NCBI RefSeq assembly: GCF_008824185.1
Contig: NZ_CP044423.1
Span: forward strand, 68,501 to 132,500
DNA from: Paracoccus pantotrophus
Lineage (GTDB): Bacteria; Pseudomonadota; Alphaproteobacteria; Rhodobacterales; Rhodobacteraceae
Direction: 5' to 3'
DNA length: 64,000 bases
Below are positions 35,615-43,276 of this stretch, piece by piece. Below the pieces are notes generated by a model. The model worked only from the letters and a program-made list of their open reading frames with translations, searched no databases and had not been told where the DNA came from. The position numbers and the translations under genes are program-made. Positions within the stretch are counted from its first letter, which is position 1. Each line of letters starts with the position of its first letter.

Positions 35615-36595
35615 ATGAAACCGCTCGACCGCATCCACGAGACCGCCAGGGCGCTGGATCGCCACATCATCCTGGCCGAGGGCGACGACCCGCGCGTGGC
35701 CGAGGCCGCCCGCCGGCTGCTGGCCGAGGGGCTGGCCCGCGTCACCCTGATGGGCGGGCCCCGGATCCCCGGCGCCGGCCGCATCGACCCGGCGGGCGCG
35801 CCGGACCTGGCGGAACTGGCCGACCACTGGCACCGGCTGCGCGCGGCCAGGGGCATGACCGCCGAGCGCGCGCGCGACGAGATGCGCGACCCGATCCGCC
35901 AGGCGGCGATGCGGGTGCGGCTGGGCCAGGCCGACGGCACGCTGGGCGGCGCCGTCGCCACCACCGCCGATACCGTCCGCGCCGCGTTGCAGATCATCGG
36001 CCGGGCGCCGGATGCGGGGATCGTGTCCAGCTTTTTCCTGATGCTGTCCTGCGGACCCGATGCGCCGATCAAGGGCGGCATGATCTTCGCCGATTGCGGG
36101 CTGGTGATCCAGCCCGATGCGCAGGAACTGGCCGCCATCGCGCTTTCGGCCGCCGCAAGCTGCCGCCGGCTGCTGGCCGAGGAGCCGCGGGTGGCGCTTT
36201 TGTCCTTCTCGACCGCGGGTTCGGCCGATCACCCGAGCCTTGGCCGCATCCGCGAGGCGCTGGCGCTGATCCGCGCCGCCGCCCCCGAGCTGGAGGTGGA
36301 CGGCGAGATGCAGTTTGACGCGGCGCTGGACGAGGCGATCCGGACCAGGAAGGCGCCGGCAAGCCGGCTGTCGGGGCGGCCGAACGTCTTTGTCTTTCCC
36401 GACCTGGCCGCGGGCAATATCGGCTACAAGATTGCCGAGCGCCTCGGCGGCCTTACCGCCATCGGACCCATCCTCCAGGGCCTCGCTAAACCCGCCAACG
36501 ACCTGTCGCGCGGCTGCTCGGTGCAGGACATCGTCGACGCGGCCGCCGTCACCGCGGTTCAGGCAGGCCAGGGCATGCAGGCCGCGGCGCGATAG
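35615..36595 (+). CDS. pta: phosphate acetyltransferase
   Basis: Pta turns acetyl phosphate made by Xsc into acetyl-CoA, completing taurine carbon entry to central metabolism. The 326-residue single-domain protein starts ALDRHIILAEGDDPRVAEAA and has ATTADTVRAALQIIGRAPDA, the GMIFADCGLVIQPDAQELA substrate region, the SFSTAGSADHP loop and VDGEMQFDAALDEAI, all typical of PTA_PTB enzymes. The C-terminal NVFVFPDLAAGNIGYKIAER signature is intact. It follows tauZ by four bases and is the last gene of the taurine cluster. Confidence 0.93.
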   Translation: MKPLDRIHETARALDRHIILAEGDDPRVAEAARRLLAEGLARVTLMGGPRIPGAGRIDPAGAPDLAELADHWHRLRAARGMTAERARDEMRDPIRQAAMRVRLGQADGTLGGAVATTADTVRAALQIIGRAPDAGIVSSFFLMLSCGPDAPIKGGMIFADCGLVIQPDAQELAAIALSAAASCRRLLAEEPRVALLSFSTAGSADHPSLGRIREALALIRAAAPELEVDGEMQFDAALDEAIRTRKAPASRLSGRPNVFVFPDLAAGNIGYKIAERLGGLTAIGPILQGLAKPANDLSRGCSVQDIVDAAAVTAVQAGQGMQAAAR

Positions 36596-36625
36596 GGCGG
36601 CGGCGCTGCGGCCGATCCCCTGCGC

Positions 36626-37170
36626 TCAGCGCCCGGCCGGGGCGGCATAGACCGCCGACCAGAAGCGGGTCCGGCCATCCGCGCCGGTGGCATGGCCGAT
36701 GCCGAACTGCCGCAGCTGCGGGATCAGGATATTGGCCAGATGCCCGCTGGAGCTGTTCCATTCCCCCAGCACCTGTTCGGTGCCATAGGGCCCCGCGGCG
36801 ATGTTCTCGGCGGTGATGCGCGGCGCATATCCCAGCGCCTTGAGCCTTTGTGCCGGGCCGCTGCTGCGGCTGCCGGCATGGCTCATCCGGCCGCGCTGCG
36901 CCATGTCGCAGGCATGGGCGGCGGCGGCCTGCGACAGCAGGGCATCGGCCTGAAGCGCCGGCAGCCCGGCCCGGCTGCGCGCGCGGTTGGTCGCGTTCAG
37001 GCCGGATTGGACGACCTGCGGGCTGGGGGCGCTGCACTCGACCAGGCCCGGCGACGAGACCTGTATGTCATGGCCCTTGTCCGGGCCTGCGGTCGGCGTC
37101 GCGGTGCAGGCGGCAAGCAGCAGGCAGGCTGCAAGCGCCTTGCCTCGGGGGGCGGGATCCGGTGCGGCAT
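36626..37170 (-). pseudogene. CAP/SCP-domain lipoprotein with apparent frameshift in its signal peptide
   Basis: The frame encodes a lipoprotein signal (KALAACLLLAACTATP, lipobox LAAC) and a CAP (SCP/PR1-like) domain: NATNRARSRAGLPALQADAL, HACDMAQRGRMSHAGS, AENIAAGPYGTEQVLGEWNS and SSGHLANILIPQLRQFGIGH. These are the CAP1-CAP4 type motifs with the cavity histidines. The only good start, an ATG at 37170 behind AGGAGGAAAA, is one base out of frame; adding one C to the run of six at 37147-37152 (G on the plus strand) would join start and signal peptide. It may be a true mutation, a phase-variable tract or a sequencing error. It is convergent with pta. Confidence 0.75.
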
Positions 37171-37469
37171 GGTGTTTTCCTCCTGGTGCGATGGAAGAAC
37201 GCCTGCGGCACGACTGGAAAAACCTTGACGAAAGCACGATCGAAATGCGGGTCGCGGCAGCCTTGAACGGGGTTGCGCCGGCGATCTTCGGACACGTTAT
37301 GCGTGTATAACCACCCTGGGCGGACATTGTTCCGGCTCCGCGGCCCGGCGCTGCACAATGCCGCCTGCCGGAGGTTCGTCCCGTCCTGGATAGCCGTTCG
37401 CCGCGCTGTGCCGGCGCTGCCTGGCACGGTCTCGCACCGGGTCTGTGCGGATTTCCGGCAGGCCACCGG

Positions 37470-37880
37470 GTCGGAGGCCGGCAGTCGCATCTTCGCGACA
37501 TCGACGCGGCGGTAGGCTGCGTGGGCACGCTCCGGGACAATGCTTGCCAGGATGCCTCGGCCGTCCCGGTCGCCGGGGCCGAGGCCCTGTTTCGCGCCTG
37601 TGCGGCGGCGGGGACGCGTCGGGCGCTGCGTTTCCCGGTCATTGCGGTGGACCGGCATCAGGTCTCGGCCTTTCCAGCCGGCAAGCGGCTGGGTGGCCGG
37701 CGGGTTGATCCGCGGGCTGGCGACCCTGATACCGGGCCATTGCAGGCGGTGACGCTGGAGGAGGTCGCCGGCACCATGGCGCTTTTCGTCCGGCCCGGCC
37801 GCGCGGCATGTCCGGCTGTTCCGGCTGCGGCCCGCCTTCGGCTTTCCGGCCTGTGCCGCCGTCCCTGGCATCTTCCGGCG
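37470..37880 (+). pseudogene. possible remnant of an NAD(P)-binding epimerase-like gene
   Basis: One frame reads LRDIDAAVGCVGTLRDNACQ and then AGAEALFRACAAAGTRRALR, which resembles the middle of NDUFA9-like or other atypical short-chain NAD(P)-binding proteins. Further along, GPLQAVTLEEVAGTMALFV resembles their C-terminal part. No start, no glycine-rich nucleotide loop and no complete domain remain. The rest of 37171-37903 shows no gene. This is a tentative reading of decayed sequence. Confidence 0.3.
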
Positions 37881-37903
37881 GGTGATCGCCCGGCCCGGAT
37901 GGC

Positions 37904-38590
37904 TCAGGCGAACAGCAGGGACAGGCCGCGGATGAATGCCCAGATGACGCCCCAGATGATGGCAAAGGCCAGGATGGCCAGCAGGCCGCCCCCGACGATC
38001 CACAGCCCGTCCCGCTCCAGCACGCCAAGCGCGAGGATGGCGAGGGCCAGCGCCGGCAGCATGTTGCCGAGCGGGATCGGCAGCAGCAGCACGATCGAAA
38101 GTCCCAGGCAAAGCCCGCCCACCAGCCGCACCGCCAAGGGTGAGGACAGGGGCAGGATGCGGGGGATGAGCAGCCTTTCGGCCCGGACCAGGGCGGGCGC
38201 GCAGCGCGCGAGGATCGCCGCGAAATCCGCGCGCGGCAGCGACCGCTGGGCGATGAAGCGCGGCAGCCAGGGCCTTTGGCCCAGCATCATCTGGAACGAG
38301 AGATAGACCAGCGGCAGGCCCAGGATGCCCGAGGTGCCCGGCGGCATGGGCAGGATGTTAGGAAAGGCGAACAGCAGCAGAAGCCCGGCGGTCGCACGCC
38401 CCTCCAGCAGGATCAGCAGGTCGGTGACGCTGAGCCTGTCGCGGCTGGTGTCGCCGGCGATTCGGGTCAGCACGTCCGAAAGATGCTCACGCCGCCAAGG
38501 CGGGCCGTTTCCCGGCCGCAGATCCTGGTTCCCGGCCGCCGGACCGGGATCGGGATCGCCGGAAGGCGGGCCTTTGCCTTGTGCAGGCAT
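37904..38590 (-). CDS. exoD: ExoD-family membrane protein
   Basis: ExoD proteins are integral membrane proteins first linked to exopolysaccharide production and alkali sensitivity in rhizobia; the biochemical role is unknown. The 228-residue protein has a soluble start with LSDVLTRIAGDTSRDRLSVT, then LLILLEGRATAGLLLLFAFP, PNILPMPPGTSGILGLPLVY and LPIPLGNMLPALALAILALG, which together define the family. Four to five transmembrane segments are predicted. A CAGGAG site precedes the ATG. No polysaccharide genes are nearby. Confidence 0.88.
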   Translation of the reverse strand: MPAQGKGPPSGDPDPGPAAGNQDLRPGNGPPWRREHLSDVLTRIAGDTSRDRLSVTDLLILLEGRATAGLLLLFAFPNILPMPPGTSGILGLPLVYLSFQMMLGQRPWLPRFIAQRSLPRADFAAILARCAPALVRAERLLIPRILPLSSPLAVRLVGGLCLGLSIVLLLPIPLGNMLPALALAILALGVLERDGLWIVGGGLLAILAFAIIWGVIWAFIRGLSLLFA

Positions 38591-38759
38591 TCGGTCTCCT
38601 GACGGTTGCCGCGGTTCGGTGGTTCTATCTTGGGACAGGCGGCCGGGGTTTCAAGACGCCTTGTCCGGAAATGCCCGGCCCGGCTGTCGCCCCCCGCCAG
38701 CGGCTTGCCGGACGGGTTGCCCGGAAGGCGCGCGGCGCCGGAGTTGCCGCCTTGCGCCG

Positions 38760-38782
38760 GGGTATTTGGGAAACGGTGAAAG
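38760..38782 (+). repeat. core copy of the dispersed GGGTATTTG repeat
   Basis: GGGTATTTGGGAAACGGTGA followed by AAG lies just after the stop of the sugar kinase, in the gap between that gene and exoD. GC-rich palindromic sequence precedes it. The rest of the 210-bp gap shows nothing recognisable. Confidence 0.65.
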
Positions 38783-38800
38783 CGCCGGCGCTGCCGTCCT

Positions 38801-39721
38801 TCAGCCCGGCAGGGCGGCCAGTTCATGCGCCCAGGGCGGGTCGGCGCCGGGGCGCGAGACGGTGATCGCCGCCGCGCTTGTGCCGAGCGCGAGCGCCTGG
38901 GCGATGGATTCCGGCGCCAGCGTCTCCAGCCCCTGGCGCGTCAGCACCCCGGCGCGGTCCAGCGCGGCCAGGACGCCGGCATTGAAGGTGTCGCCGGCGC
39001 CGATCGTGTCGGCGACCTCGACCCGCACCGCCCGGGCAGAGAGCGGCGCGCCCGACCAATGCGCGCGCGCGCCGGCCGAACCGCCGGTCTGGAAGACCAC
39101 CCGCGGCCCGCGGGACAGGATCGCGGCGGCGGCCTCCTCGAAGCTTGCGCCCGGCATCAGCCAGTCGAGGTCGTCGCCCGAGAGCTTGACCAGGTCGGCC
39201 ATGGCGATGAGCCGGTCGAGCCGGGCGCGATAGGCCGTCTCGTCGGCGATGAAGAAGGGGCGGATGTTGGGGTCCAGCATCACCGGCACGCGGTGGCGCA
39301 CGCGCTCCACCAGCGCCTCGACGGCGGCGCCGCAGGGGTCCGGCACCAGGCTGATGCCGCCGATGAACAGCGCCGAGACGGTATCGGGGATCTCGGGCAG
39401 GTCTTCGGGGGCGAACATGCGCCCGGCCGAGCCCTCGTCATAGAAGGAATAGCGTGCCTCGCCACCGGTCAGGGTCACGAAGGCCAGTGTGGTCAGCCGG
39501 TCGCTGCGCGGGCAAAGCCCGGTATCCACCCCGGCCTCGGCCAGCGGGCGCAGCAGCGTCTCGCCGAACGTGTCGCGCGAGATCGGCCAGAGATAGCCCG
39601 TCTGCGCCCCCATGCGGCCGAGCGCGATGGCGGTGTTGTAGACCGCGCCTCCGGGCAGCGGCCGGTAATTGGCGCCCTCGGGCACCATGTCGATCAGCGA
39701 TTCCCCGGCGCAAAGGATCAT
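38801..39721 (-). CDS. PfkB-family carbohydrate kinase, probably fructokinase
   Basis: The 306-residue ribokinase-fold enzyme has the N-terminal glycine motif PLPGGAVYNTAIALGRMGAQ and the C-terminal anion-hole signature ADTIGAGDTFNAGVLAALD with the catalytic aspartate. The DMVPEGANYRPLPGG start and ALFIGGISLVPDP region resemble bacterial fructokinases. Sugar specificity cannot be fixed. It is the last gene of a minus-strand row, 18 bp after the zinc-ribbon gene, but it has no obvious functional link to the TelA/SPFH set and may simply share the transcript. Confidence 0.88.
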   Translation of the reverse strand: MILCAGESLIDMVPEGANYRPLPGGAVYNTAIALGRMGAQTGYLWPISRDTFGETLLRPLAEAGVDTGLCPRSDRLTTLAFVTLTGGEARYSFYDEGSAGRMFAPEDLPEIPDTVSALFIGGISLVPDPCGAAVEALVERVRHRVPVMLDPNIRPFFIADETAYRARLDRLIAMADLVKLSGDDLDWLMPGASFEEAAAAILSRGPRVVFQTGGSAGARAHWSGAPLSARAVRVEVADTIGAGDTFNAGVLAALDRAGVLTRQGLETLAPESIAQALALGTSAAAITVSRPGADPPWAHELAALPG

Positions 39722-39739
39722 GGCCCTCCCCTTCCTTCG

Positions 39740-41026
39740 TCAGCCCGTTCCTGTCTCCTGATAGCGGTAACTGTCGGCGATGGAAATATCCTGCGTGATC
39801 GGGGCCGCGCCGATGCGGATGAAACCGCCGCGCTCGTTCAGCCACAGCGCCGCCAGAAGCAGCGCCAGCGCCAGCAGCACGGCAAGGGCGATCTTCCAGG
39901 CAGACCAGGGCCGTTCGCCCTGCACGCGGCCGGACTGGCCGTTGACCACGAAACGATAGCTCTTGCCGTTGTAGCGATAGGCGGCGGTCCAGACCGGCAG
40001 CAGGATATGCTTGAAGGTCTCGTTCGCGAAGCGGGTCTCGATGCCGGTGACGCGCTGTTCGTTGCCGCCGATGGCGCGGCGCACGTCCATGGCGATTACC
40101 CCGGCCATTTCCTGCCGGGCGATGTCATGGCCGGAGCCCAGCGGGATCGTATAGCCCTCGGCCAGGAAACCGGCGAGGTATTCGGGCCGGTAGGGCACCA
40201 GATGCGACAGATCCCAAGGCGTCAGCGCATCGGTGATGCGGCGCGGCAGCGAGGTCGAGGCCAGCACCAGCACATCGTCGAAATTCCGCGCCACCTGGCC
40301 CGAAACCGGGGTCCAGCGCGTCTTGCGCACCTGCTGCGCCACCCGCTGCTGGCGGCCGTTCACCATCTGCGTGACATAGACGGTTTCGTAATACCAGTCG
40401 CCGCGGGCGCCGCTGTAGCGCGAGGCGGTGTCGGCGTCGAAGGTCCAGAAGGGCGAATAGACCCCGCTCATCTTCTTGCCGCGCCGGGCATAGGCGGTCA
40501 GGCCCGTCGGCGCGAACCAGAGCCCCTTGAGCCAGTCCTCGAGCGCGGCTTTCGCCTGCGCCTCGGTGATGACGAAGGGCAGCACGCCCTGCGGCTTGAT
40601 GTGGCGCGTCGTCCCGGTGTCGGTGACGACGGCGGTGGCGCAGAACGGGCAGGCCGAGGCGTGGCGGTCGCTGGTGATCTCGACCTTGGCGCCGCAATTC
40701 GGGCAGGAAAGGGTGCGTATCGTCTCGGTCAGGTCGCTGTGCCGGTCCAGCGACAGCCCGTGTTCCAGCGGCAGTTCCTGCAATTGCGGCGCCTTGTGCC
40801 CGCCGTCCCATTGCAGCGCCCGCCCGGTCGCCGGGTCGAGCAGGATGGCGCTTTCGCCCCATGGCCCCTGCTGCGCCTGGCGCGAGGGCGCGCGGGCGGG
40901 GCCGGGGCCGATATGGCTTTCATGCCCGCAATAGGGGCAGACCAGGCTTTGCTGGCCCGGCGAGAATTCCAGGCTGGCGCCGCAATTCTCGCAAGGATAG
41001 CGGTATTCCGAGGGCGGGGTCGGCAT
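39740..41026 (-). CDS. zinc-ribbon membrane-anchored protein (TFIIB-type zinc finger)
   Basis: The 428-residue protein has two CxxC zinc ribbons: CENCGASLEFSPGQQSLVC with PYCG at about residues 12-34, and CPNCGAKVEITSDRHASACP with FC at about 108-131. The central region (YSPFWTFDADTASRYSGARG, TRWTPVSGQVARNFDDVLVL) is of unknown fold. Near the C-terminus TYRYNGKSYRFVVNGQSGRV-like sequence precedes a single transmembrane helix WKIALAVLLALALLLAALWL and a short periplasmic tail. The gene follows the SPFH gene by nine bases. It resembles proteins annotated only as TFIIB-type zinc finger domain; function is unknown, perhaps membrane-protein quality control with the SPFH partner. Confidence 0.75.
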   Translation of the reverse strand: MPTPPSEYRYPCENCGASLEFSPGQQSLVCPYCGHESHIGPGPARAPSRQAQQGPWGESAILLDPATGRALQWDGGHKAPQLQELPLEHGLSLDRHSDLTETIRTLSCPNCGAKVEITSDRHASACPFCATAVVTDTGTTRHIKPQGVLPFVITEAQAKAALEDWLKGLWFAPTGLTAYARRGKKMSGVYSPFWTFDADTASRYSGARGDWYYETVYVTQMVNGRQQRVAQQVRKTRWTPVSGQVARNFDDVLVLASTSLPRRITDALTPWDLSHLVPYRPEYLAGFLAEGYTIPLGSGHDIARQEMAGVIAMDVRRAIGGNEQRVTGIETRFANETFKHILLPVWTAAYRYNGKSYRFVVNGQSGRVQGERPWSAWKIALAVLLALALLLAALWLNERGGFIRIGAAPITQDISIADSYRYQETGTG

Positions 41027-41035
41027 TCCGGCGGC

Positions 41036-42166
41036 TTACTCCGCCTTCGGGATCGGCGGCGGGGGCGGCGGCGCGACGGTGAAGAGCTGGGCGAGTTCGG
41101 CGACCTCCTCGGCCGGTTTCCAGCCGTCCTGGCCGGGGGTCCAGACCAGCGTTTCGCGGGTGAAGCCGCCCTCGCGCACCAGGCGGCCGAGATGGGCGCG
41201 GCCATAGGGGCCGTCGGCCTGGCCGTTCACGGCGATGTGCCAGACGGTTTCGGGATGCAGCGGCGGCGGGGTCTGCGGCGCCTGCTGCTGGGGCACGGCG
41301 CCCCAGGGGCCGCGCTGCGCCATGGCGGCGCCCATGCCCGCGCCAAGCCCGGCGCCGATGCCCGCGCCCATTCCCGCCCCCATGCCGCCGGGCTGGTTCG
41401 AGGCGTTCAGCATCGCCTCGGATGCGGCATATTGGCCGAAGCGGTTCAGGTCGCCGACGATGCCCATCGAAGTGCGCTTGTCGAGCATCTTTTCCACCTC
41501 GTCGGGCAGGCTGATGTTCTCGATGTAGAATTCCGGGATGGCCAGGCCATAGGCGGCGACGGTCGGGCCGATCGCCTTGGCGACCATCTGGCCCAGATCG
41601 CCGGTATTGGCCGCCATGTCCAGCACCGGGATGCCCGAGCCGGCGATCATGCGCGAAAACTCCTGCACGATGATGTTGCGCAGCTGGAAGCTGATCTCGT
41701 CGCGGGTGAATTCGCCGTCGGTGCCGACGATCTCGGTCATGAAGCGGCCGGGGTCGGTCACGCGCATGGAATAGGTGCCGAAGGCGCGGATGCGCACCGG
41801 GCCGAATTCCGGGTCGCGCGCGATCACCGGGTTCCTGGTGCCCCATTTCAGGTCGTTGAAGCGGGTGGTGTTGACGAAATAGATCTCGGACTTGAAGGGG
41901 CTGCGGAAGCCGTGGTCCCAGTGCTGCAACCGGGTCAGGACCGGCAGGTTGTTCGTCTCGAGCATGTAGAGGCCGGGCTGGAACACGTCCGCCAGCTGCC
42001 CCTCGTGGATGAAGACGGCGGCCTGGCCCTCGCGCACGGTCAGCTTGGCGCCGTATTTGATCGCCTTGCCGACGGTCGGGTAGCGCCAGACCATGGTGTC
42101 GCGGGTGTCGTCGGTCCATTCGATGATCTCGATGAACTCGCCGCCGAGAATGTCGAAGATGCTCAT
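41036..42166 (-). CDS. SPFH-domain protein with C-terminal GYF_2 domain
   Basis: The 376-residue protein has an SPFH/band-7-like domain of the virion-core subgroup at about residues 20-260 (AVFIHEGQLADVFQPGLYML, NPVIARDPEFGPVRIRAFGT, LPDEVEKMLDKRTSMGIVGD). It is followed by a flexible Gly/Ala/Met repeat (PGGMGAGMGAGIGAGLGAGM) and a GYF_2/DUF4339 domain (HIAVNGQADGPYGRAHLGRL, WTPGQDGWKPAEE). The end is proline-rich. SPFH proteins form membrane-linked rings; the GYF_2 domain usually binds proline-rich peptides. It lies nine bases before the zinc-ribbon gene and 82 bp after the DUF2927 gene. Confidence 0.85.
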   Translation of the reverse strand: MSIFDILGGEFIEIIEWTDDTRDTMVWRYPTVGKAIKYGAKLTVREGQAAVFIHEGQLADVFQPGLYMLETNNLPVLTRLQHWDHGFRSPFKSEIYFVNTTRFNDLKWGTRNPVIARDPEFGPVRIRAFGTYSMRVTDPGRFMTEIVGTDGEFTRDEISFQLRNIIVQEFSRMIAGSGIPVLDMAANTGDLGQMVAKAIGPTVAAYGLAIPEFYIENISLPDEVEKMLDKRTSMGIVGDLNRFGQYAASEAMLNASNQPGGMGAGMGAGIGAGLGAGMGAAMAQRGPWGAVPQQQAPQTPPPLHPETVWHIAVNGQADGPYGRAHLGRLVREGGFTRETLVWTPGQDGWKPAEEVAELAQLFTVAPPPPPPIPKAE

Positions 42167-42247
42167 GGGGGCTGCCTTTCGCTCTGCGGGACGCCTGCCT
42201 GCGATAGTGCCCCGCAGCCGCCCGGCGTCAAGACCCGAGCGGCGGGC

Positions 42248-43276
42248 CTATGCTTCGGTGTCCAGCAGTTCGCGGGCGATTTGCAGCACGATGGGGCGGA
42301 CCTCGGCCTCGGTCATGCCGGGGCGCAGCCGGGCATCGTAGAGGATCTGCAGCAGCAGCTCGTCATGCCGGGTCAGATAGGCGAATTCCTCGTTGTCGTT
42401 GAAGATCGAGGGGCGCGCGCGGGGGCTGTCATTGGCCAGCCCCATGCCCTGCGCCAGTTCCTCGTGCATGCAGGACCGGCGCATGCGCGGCGGCAACTCC
42501 GCCCGGATCAGCGCCACCGCCTGCGCATAGACCGGGGAATTGCCGTTGGAATAGGCGAAGACCGTGCAATAGTTCTGCGGCGCCAGATCGCGCAGGGCGG
42601 CGATGTCGCCGGGCGGGATGCCGGGCACCAGCGCGGCCAGGCGCGGGCCGATGGCGCGGCGCTCGTCCTCGTTCAGGATCAGCACGGTGACATTGCCGGC
42701 GCCGCCGGTCAGCGCGACCGGATGGCCGCTGATGCGGGCAAGCCGGGCGGCGAAGCCAGCGATCTCGGCGCGGTCGCGGGCGCGCTGGTCGGGGGCGACC
42801 GAATCGCCGAATTCCAGCCGCAGCGCCACCGGCTGCTGCCAGCGCCGCAAGGGCGCCGGCGTCGGGCGCGAGACCAGCTTGCCGCCCTCGCGCACATATT
42901 CGTCGTAAAGCGCGACCTCGATGAAGGTGTCGGCCAGCTTTTCCGGCGTCAGCGCGATTTCGTCGCCGCTGTCAGTGCGCAGCCTGCCGCGGGCGATCAG
43001 CGCCTGCTCGACCCCGGCAAGATAGTCGCGCATGTTGCGGCTGGCGGGCGAGGCGGCGGCGGCCTCGGCGCGCGCCTTGGCGGCACGGGCGCTTTCCGCG
43101 CGCTCGCGGCGCAGCGCCGCCAGGTCGACCGGCGGGTCGGGGCGTTCGGGCGGCGGCGGTGCCTCGACCGCGGGGGGCGGCGCCTCGGCCGGCGGCTCCG
43201 GCGTACAGGCGGCAAGCAGCGCCAGCGCCGCGAGGGCTGCGGAAAGAGGCAGGTGGGATCGGGCTGGCAGGGTCAC
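42248..43276 (-). CDS. DUF2927 lipoprotein
   Basis: The 342-residue protein starts with a lipoprotein signal (LPLSAALAALALLAACTPEP, lipobox LAAC). A proline/alanine/glutamate-rich linker (residues about 28-80) leads to a DUF2927 domain at about 95-310: LTPEKLADTFIEVALYDEYV, VTVLILNEDERRAIGPRL and the conserved RRSCMHEELAQGMGLANDSP, a zinc-metalloprotease-like HExxxQ-type segment (HEELAQ). The protein probably sits in the periplasm anchored to a membrane. The start is GTG at 43276, overlapping the telA stop (GTGA), so it is translationally coupled to telA. Confidence 0.82.
   Translation of the reverse strand: MTLPARSHLPLSAALAALALLAACTPEPPAEAPPPAVEAPPPPERPDPPVDLAALRRERAESARAAKARAEAAAASPASRNMRDYLAGVEQALIARGRLRTDSGDEIALTPEKLADTFIEVALYDEYVREGGKLVSRPTPAPLRRWQQPVALRLEFGDSVAPDQRARDRAEIAGFAARLARISGHPVALTGGAGNVTVLILNEDERRAIGPRLAALVPGIPPGDIAALRDLAPQNYCTVFAYSNGNSPVYAQAVALIRAELPPRMRRSCMHEELAQGMGLANDSPRARPSIFNDNEEFAYLTRHDELLLQILYDARLRPGMTEAEVRPIVLQIARELLDTEA

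Noticed and set aside
31012..36138. A 1708-codon open frame antisense to the taurine genes
   Set aside because: Its product is a low-complexity Arg/His/Gly/Asp-rich string typical of the reverse complement of GC-rich coding DNA, and the opposite strand encodes well-conserved proteins throughout.
36626..37642. A longer CAP-domain protein starting near 37642
   Set aside because: The extra N-terminal part is unconserved Arg-rich sequence; the lipoprotein signal and ribosome site show that the real start is near 37170.
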